From: Glomus cerebriforme
Lineage: Eukaryota > Glomeromycota > Glomeromycetes > Glomerales > Glomeraceae
Assembly (NCBI GenBank): GCA_003550305.1
Contig: QKYT01000256.1
Location: forward strand, 51,505 to 63,592
Direction of reading: 5' to 3'
Length of the DNA stretch: 12,088 nucleotides
Every line of letters begins with the position of its first letter. The stretch's first letter is position 1. Below, one piece after another: positions 8,530-12,088 of this stretch. Position numbers and translations under genes: made by a program. The notes below the pieces were generated by a model, which worked only from the letters and a program-made list of their open reading frames with translations, was not told the DNA's origin and searched no databases.

Positions 8530-9740
8530 TTACTATTTATAAAATTTATATGTAAAATTGAGAATTTTATGCATATATAAAAATTTTTTTTGTACTTAAT
8601 AAATTGAATTTTTTTTAAAAAAAATTTAAAATATGATATATTAAGTTTATTATGTAGAAAATTAATTAATATTTAGTATGTCCACCTTTAGTTTTAATTA
8701 GAATTTTAATATGATTAGATAAACTTAAAATTAAATTATGTAATGTTTCAATAACTGATTTTTTTCCATTCCTCCTATACTATGTTAATTAATTCCTGTT
8801 TAGTTTTAGGCAAAGGTTTTCTTTTTGAACCTGATGATCCAAATAATTTCACAAGTTCTCAATTGGGTTTAAATCTAGGCTTTGCATTACCCAATCTAAT
8901 ATTGAAATATTATATGTTCTCATCCACCAAATACTATAATTTGATGTATAACATAAAGTTCCATTTTGCTAAAAAATGAAAATGATCCAACCTCATACCA
9001 ACTAAAATAACTTCAAAACATCACCAAACCCTTACTAAACTTAACTGTAGACTGAATGCAATTTTTACTGTAAGCTTCTTTAGAACTTCTCCAAACTCTT
9101 ACTTGACCATTTGATTTAAAAAGAGCAAATCTTGACTTTAGTTATTTGACCATACTATCTGTTTTTATTTATTTTTCTAGTTTCATTTTTCTCTAAACTA
9201 TCTCAATTGATCCTTTCACTATTTTTTAATTAAAAGAGGTTTCTTATATGTAAAATAATTATTAAGACTCACATTATGAAAATATCTTCTAATTATATTA
9301 TTACCCAAATTTATACTAAAGTTAGAGTTTATCTTCTTTATTATGTTACTAAGAGAAGAAAACTAGTTAATACAAATAATATATGCAGAACTTATGTATT
9401 ATATTAAGTAAGAATTTTTGAATGCTCAGAACATTTCTTAAATGCTGCAGAACTTATTTTTTTGTATTGTTTAATAATATCACTTACTATACTAGTTGGA
9501 ATATCAAGTCAAATTGAGCAAAAATAATTTTTTGTCTGGTGTTACTCAAAAAAGCACTAATAATTTACTCACGTTAAGTTACTGACAGTTCATTTTTATG
9601 TATTTAAAACTAAAAAAAAAATAAAAGAAAATATTTTATTAGCTCTTTTATTTATATATATAATAGAAAGAAATCACTGATTATATAACTCATAATCTGA
9701 TTTATGTGACAAAAATCTGGTAATTTATGGTAGGCTAATG
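8500..9740 (-). mobile_element. Tc1/mariner DNA transposon, 1241 bp, intact ends, dead transposase
   Basis: The ends are 30-bp inverted repeats (8500-8529 and 9711-9740) that start CACTGGCCTACC and CATTAGCCTACC and agree at 28 of 30 positions. Both are flanked by TA (8498-8499 and 9741-9742), the target duplication of the Tc1/mariner superfamily. The 1.24-kb length is typical for one-gene Tc1 elements. Inside, on the minus strand, lies a recognisable but broken transposase. The element is non-autonomous, though its ends might still be recognised by a related transposase made elsewhere. Confidence 0.92.
8666..9600 (-). pseudogene. Tc1 transposase pseudogene
   Basis: A Tc1 DDE transposase joins the TIRs and catalyses cut-and-paste movement into TA. 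Reading from about 9591 down, ELSVT-RE-IISAF corresponds to the N-terminal HTH. LDIPTSIVSDIIKQYKK and SAAFKKCSEHSKILT follow, matching the family pattern of a bipartite HTH and the GRP-type linker. Further on come NISILDW-MQSLDLNPIENL (third catalytic Glu at 8858-8860) and the C-terminus ILIKTKGGHTKY with its stop at 8666-8668. Damage includes many stops (for example TGA at 8849-8851 where Trp follows NPIENL in the family), several frameshifts and loss of the QQDN segment. The span of about 310 codons is slightly under the usual 340. Confidence 0.88.
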
Positions 9741-9742
9741 TA
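9711..9742. repeat. Right TIR of the Tc1 element with TA target site
   Basis: This is the inverted copy of the left end: AAAAATCTGGTAATTTATGG and ten more bases, then TA (9741-9742). The outermost bases read CATTAG on the minus strand where the left end has CACTGG. Confidence 0.92.
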
Positions 9743-10461
9743 TATTTATTTTAAATCAGTTTTATCTAAAATATTTTCAAAAAGATTTTTCATTTTGACC
9801 AATATTCTTTATATTTTGTTTATTTTTATTAACTTCTAAAATTAATATTATATTTTGAAAATTTTGCTTTATATTTTGATAATTTTTGAAGTTAATAAAT
9901 ATTATACTTTAAAAATTCTAATTATTTTTATTTATTTATTTCTGAATTAATATTATATAGGCTAATTTCGCTCATCTTCAATTATGTCATTTAGATCAAA
10001 ATGTGATATAATACTAAGTCACCTTAATTTTTTTATGCACGACTATATTTATTATTATTATTTTCGATCTTTTACATAATAATAAATAATAGTTATTTTA
10101 TTATTTTATTACATTATCTTGTAATTTAAATAAAAAGTCTCGCTTTTGAAGATGTATATTGAATATCTATTAAGAACTATCAGAATAATTATAGTAAAAA
10201 CTCCTAGCAAAATAATTATTCTATTTATAATTATAAAATATAAATTATTTAATATTTAAACAATTTTATTTACCAAAAAAAAGCTCACTATTTCATTGGT
10301 ATGTAATTTCATACTTTTTTAAGGTTTTTTTAACCTTGCAATGAGTTTTTAAAAACTTATTTACAACTCATTTGAAACTTGCGATTTCAATAGTGAAAAA
10401 CAAGTTTTCTAAGCAATAATTAGCCTAAATAAAAGTTATCATACATTACCACGTGTTTTGG
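9743..10461. other. Gene-less AT-rich spacer with small inverted repeats
   Basis: No gene is visible. TTTATTAACTTC (9825-9836) and GAAGTTAATAAA (9888-9899) are 12-bp inverted arms 51 bp apart. AAGGTT and AACCTT (10321-10337) form a short hairpin. AATGAGTT and AACTCATT (about 10340-10372) and TCACTATT and AATAGTGA (about 10285-10396) are further inverted pairs. The last three nest within about 120 bp and could be an old small foldback element. Confidence 0.4.
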
Positions 10462-10491
10462 TAGTGTAGTGCACTGGTCAAAAACTGATCT

Positions 10492-10524
10492 ATCTTACAG
10501 ATATCTTACAGATATCTTATAAAT
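10492..10524. repeat. 11-bp direct repeat ATCTTACAGAT in the foldback arm
   Basis: There are two exact copies (10492-10502 and 10503-10513) and a third diverged copy (10514-10524, ATCTTATAAAT). The opposite arm has the mirror set, including the ambiguous base 10989. Subterminal repeats of this kind are often transposase binding sites; that role is inferred here. Confidence 0.6.
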
Positions 10525-10527
10525 ATC

Positions 10528-10569
10528 GGGTACCCAAAATGTGGAAAATCTGCTATATATCGGGTACCC
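10528..10569. repeat. Paired GGGTACCC boxes in the foldback left arm
   Basis: GGGTACCC at 10528-10535 and 10562-10569 lies in two copies of TATCGGGTACCCAA-x-ATGT, spaced 34 bp apart. The right arm mirrors them at 10959-10966 (GGGTACCC) and 10925-10932 (GGGTATCC). Each box is palindromic, so the element holds four dyad boxes symmetric about its centre. Confidence 0.65.
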
Positions 10570-11121
10570 AATATGTATACTATAGAATTAAAAAATACAA
10601 TTTATTAATTATCTCACTATTCAGTGATCATAAAGGATGAAATATAGCTCATTTGATTCGCCTCACTGAGACGTATCGAATGGTACCAATTTCGCATTTC
10701 TAGGTGCGATAGATGCTGAGATATTCGATAAATCGTAAAAAAATAAATAAAAAATGCCGATTTGTCAAATATCTCAGCATCTATTACACCTAGAAATGCG
10801 AAATTAGTACCATTCGATACGTCTCAGTGAGGTGAATCGAATGAGCTATATTTCATCCTTTTATGATCACTGGATAGCGAGATAATTAATAAATTGTATT
10901 TTTTAATTCTATAGTATACATATTGGGTATCCGATGTATAGCAGAATTTACGCATTTTGGGTACCCGATATTTATAAGATATCTGTAANATATCTGTAAG
11001 ATAGATCAGTTTTTGACCAGTGGTGTAATACTAGTGTAGTATACAATTTATGAATATCACAAAAATTTACTTAGTGAAATGAGCATAATCAGTCCATATG
11101 CTTCTATTATTTATATAAACT

Positions 11122-11267
11122 TTCATTATAATTCATCTATTTTTTTTTTAAACAAGTTAAACGTATTTATTGTATTAAGAGTCAAATGATGAATACATTC
11201 TATAAATTACATATATATTCTCAATAAAGAAAAATATAACTTGTTACTTCATTATAATTCATCTATT
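11122..11267. repeat. 20-bp direct repeat pair
   Basis: TTCATTATAATTCATCTATT occurs at 11122-11141 and again at 11248-11267, in the same orientation and identical. The intervening 106 bp show no element features. Confidence 0.6.
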
Positions 11268-11616
11268 ATATATTATGAGTTATAATATTTTCTTATATAT
11301 AGTATCTCTCCTTTTTTATGTAAAAAAAATTCTATTTTTTATTGATATTATTATTTTAAAAATCCAATTTTACTTAAAAATTATATATAATTATTTTTTT
11401 AATTATAATATAAGCTTTTAAACATATATTATTTATAGTAAAAATTTTAGTTATAGATTTAAAAATTTAATAATATAAGATCAACCTTTCAAAATTTGCA
11501 AAATATTTAAAATATTAATATACAGTAAATTTTAATATAAAAATTAAAAATTAAAACAATTTTATAATTTTTTATTTTACTTTAATATCATAAATATTAG
11601 TTATAAATTCACTACT

Positions 11617-11642
11617 TTTATTATTATTATTATTATTATTAT
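11617..11642. repeat. (TTA)n trinucleotide microsatellite
   Basis: About eight consecutive TTA units lie in non-coding DNA. The tract is likely length-variable. Confidence 0.75.
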
Positions 11643-11962
11643 CAAATAATATATATTTATTTTTATATTGATTATATGCAATCCTAATACAAAACTCTTT
11701 TAAATAATTCTAAAACAATTCATAATTTTTTTTTACTAATAAGTTTTAGTAAATTAAATTAAATTTAAAAAGTTAAAAATCAGTTTTTTGCAATTATCTT
11801 ACCATTTAATAATCTAATTTAACTAATCTTTTTTTAAAATATAATTTTAAATAAACTCTATAAAACAAAAAATGTTAATACAAATTGGATCACTAGTTGA
11901 TGAGATAATTTTCTATAAAAAATTTGTATATTGAAAATATATTAAATGTATAATAAATAGCT

Positions 11963-11986
11963 ATTTATGACTAAATAGTCATAAAT
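11963..11986. repeat. 11-bp-arm palindrome next to minisatellite
   Basis: ATTTATGACTA (11963-11973), AA, then TAGTCATAAAT (11976-11986) is a near-perfect cruciform-capable palindrome. Its left arm and spacer contain ATGACTAAATA, the core of the 19-bp repeat that starts about 35 bp downstream, so the two probably share an origin. Confidence 0.6.
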
Positions 11987-12021
11987 GGCTTAGATTAGAT
12001 TATTTAGTAATAAAATAATCT

Positions 12022-12088
12022 AGATATGACTAAATGATCTAAATATGACTAAATAATTTAAATATAACTAAATAATTTAAATATAACT
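12022..12088. repeat. 19-bp minisatellite running off the window end
   Basis: Three full units are at 12022-12040, 12041-12059 and 12060-12078, and ten bases of a fourth at 12079-12088. The consensus is AAATATGACTAAATAATTT. The first unit is the most diverged (AGATATGACTAAATGATCT). The array continues past the window, so its length is unknown. Confidence 0.8.

Larger units (their letters stand above)
10472..11022. mobile_element. 551-bp foldback (long inverted repeat) element
   Basis: The left arm 10472-10735 and right arm 10758-11022 are inverted copies separated by a 22-bp A-rich loop. By hand alignment they differ at about 15 substitutions, one indel and the ambiguous base at 10989, so about 94% identity. 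The ends read CACTGGTCAAAAACTGATC. Each arm carries an 11-bp direct repeat (ATCTTACAGAT) near the end and two GGGTACCC-type boxes. There is no coding capacity. It fits a foldback or MITE-type non-autonomous DNA element. The superfamily is uncertain because the flanks allow more than one target-duplication reading. Confidence 0.85.
11041..11962. other. Gene-less AT-rich stretch
   Basis: This is extremely AT-rich sequence with stops in all frames. It holds a 20-bp direct repeat and a TTA microsatellite (listed separately), and nothing else that I can support. Confidence 0.55.

Noticed and set aside
8782..8979. 65-codon open frame on the plus strand
   Set aside because: It is antisense to the Tc1 transposase remnant, covering the reverse of the NPIEN region; the minus-strand motifs explain the sequence.
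12022..12088. CRISPR array
   Set aside because: The 19-bp units are directly tandem with no unique spacers, so this is a minisatellite.
1..12088. tRNA or rRNA genes
   Set aside because: I saw no cloverleaf with the conserved GGTTCGAATCC-type T-arm and no rRNA core motifs on either strand. A covariance-model scan could still find a degenerate one.

Overview
The window looks like AT-rich nuclear DNA from a eukaryote, most likely a fungus. The evidence is a gene split by eleven short GT-AG introns (68-105 nt), asparagine-rich low-complexity coding sequence, a Tc1-type DNA transposon and a foldback element. The extreme AT content, intron density and mobile-element load fit an arbuscular mycorrhizal fungus (Rhizophagus-like). 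That assignment is inference; no rRNA or other marker gene is present. One ambiguous base lies at 10989.

Layout. 1-160 holds a GC-richer block of palindromes and a small tandem repeat. 161-2550 is very AT-rich, with a terminator-like hairpin (661-688) and a doubtful coding relic (about 1153-1393). About 2550-3300, minus strand, is the decayed remnant of an IS607-family serine recombinase (TnpA): HTH, catalytic RVS, DxxxxFxxKxxGF and EDLLAIITVFV-type motifs are all readable through stops and one frameshift. 3572-5339, plus strand, is a complete twelve-exon gene for a 293-residue MAT2B-like protein (beta/regulatory subunit of methionine adenosyltransferase, extended SDR fold). 6035-6790, minus strand and convergent with it, is an intronless 251-residue protein with one membrane segment, an N-terminal PPxY motif and a poly-Asn tract. 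I do not recognise its family.

The right half is mobile-element territory. A Tc1/mariner element (8500-9740) has near-perfect 30-bp terminal inverted repeats and an intact TA duplication, but a ruined transposase. A 551-bp foldback element (10472-11022) consists of two arms of about 264 bp that are roughly 94% identical, around a 22-bp loop. The window ends inside a 19-bp minisatellite.

Only two genes appear intact. They are convergent and I see no functional link between them. The most unusual content is the IS607-type recombinase relic, a family of bacterial character found only sporadically in eukaryotes, together with two DNA elements whose ends share the sequence CACTGG although neither can encode a working transposase.
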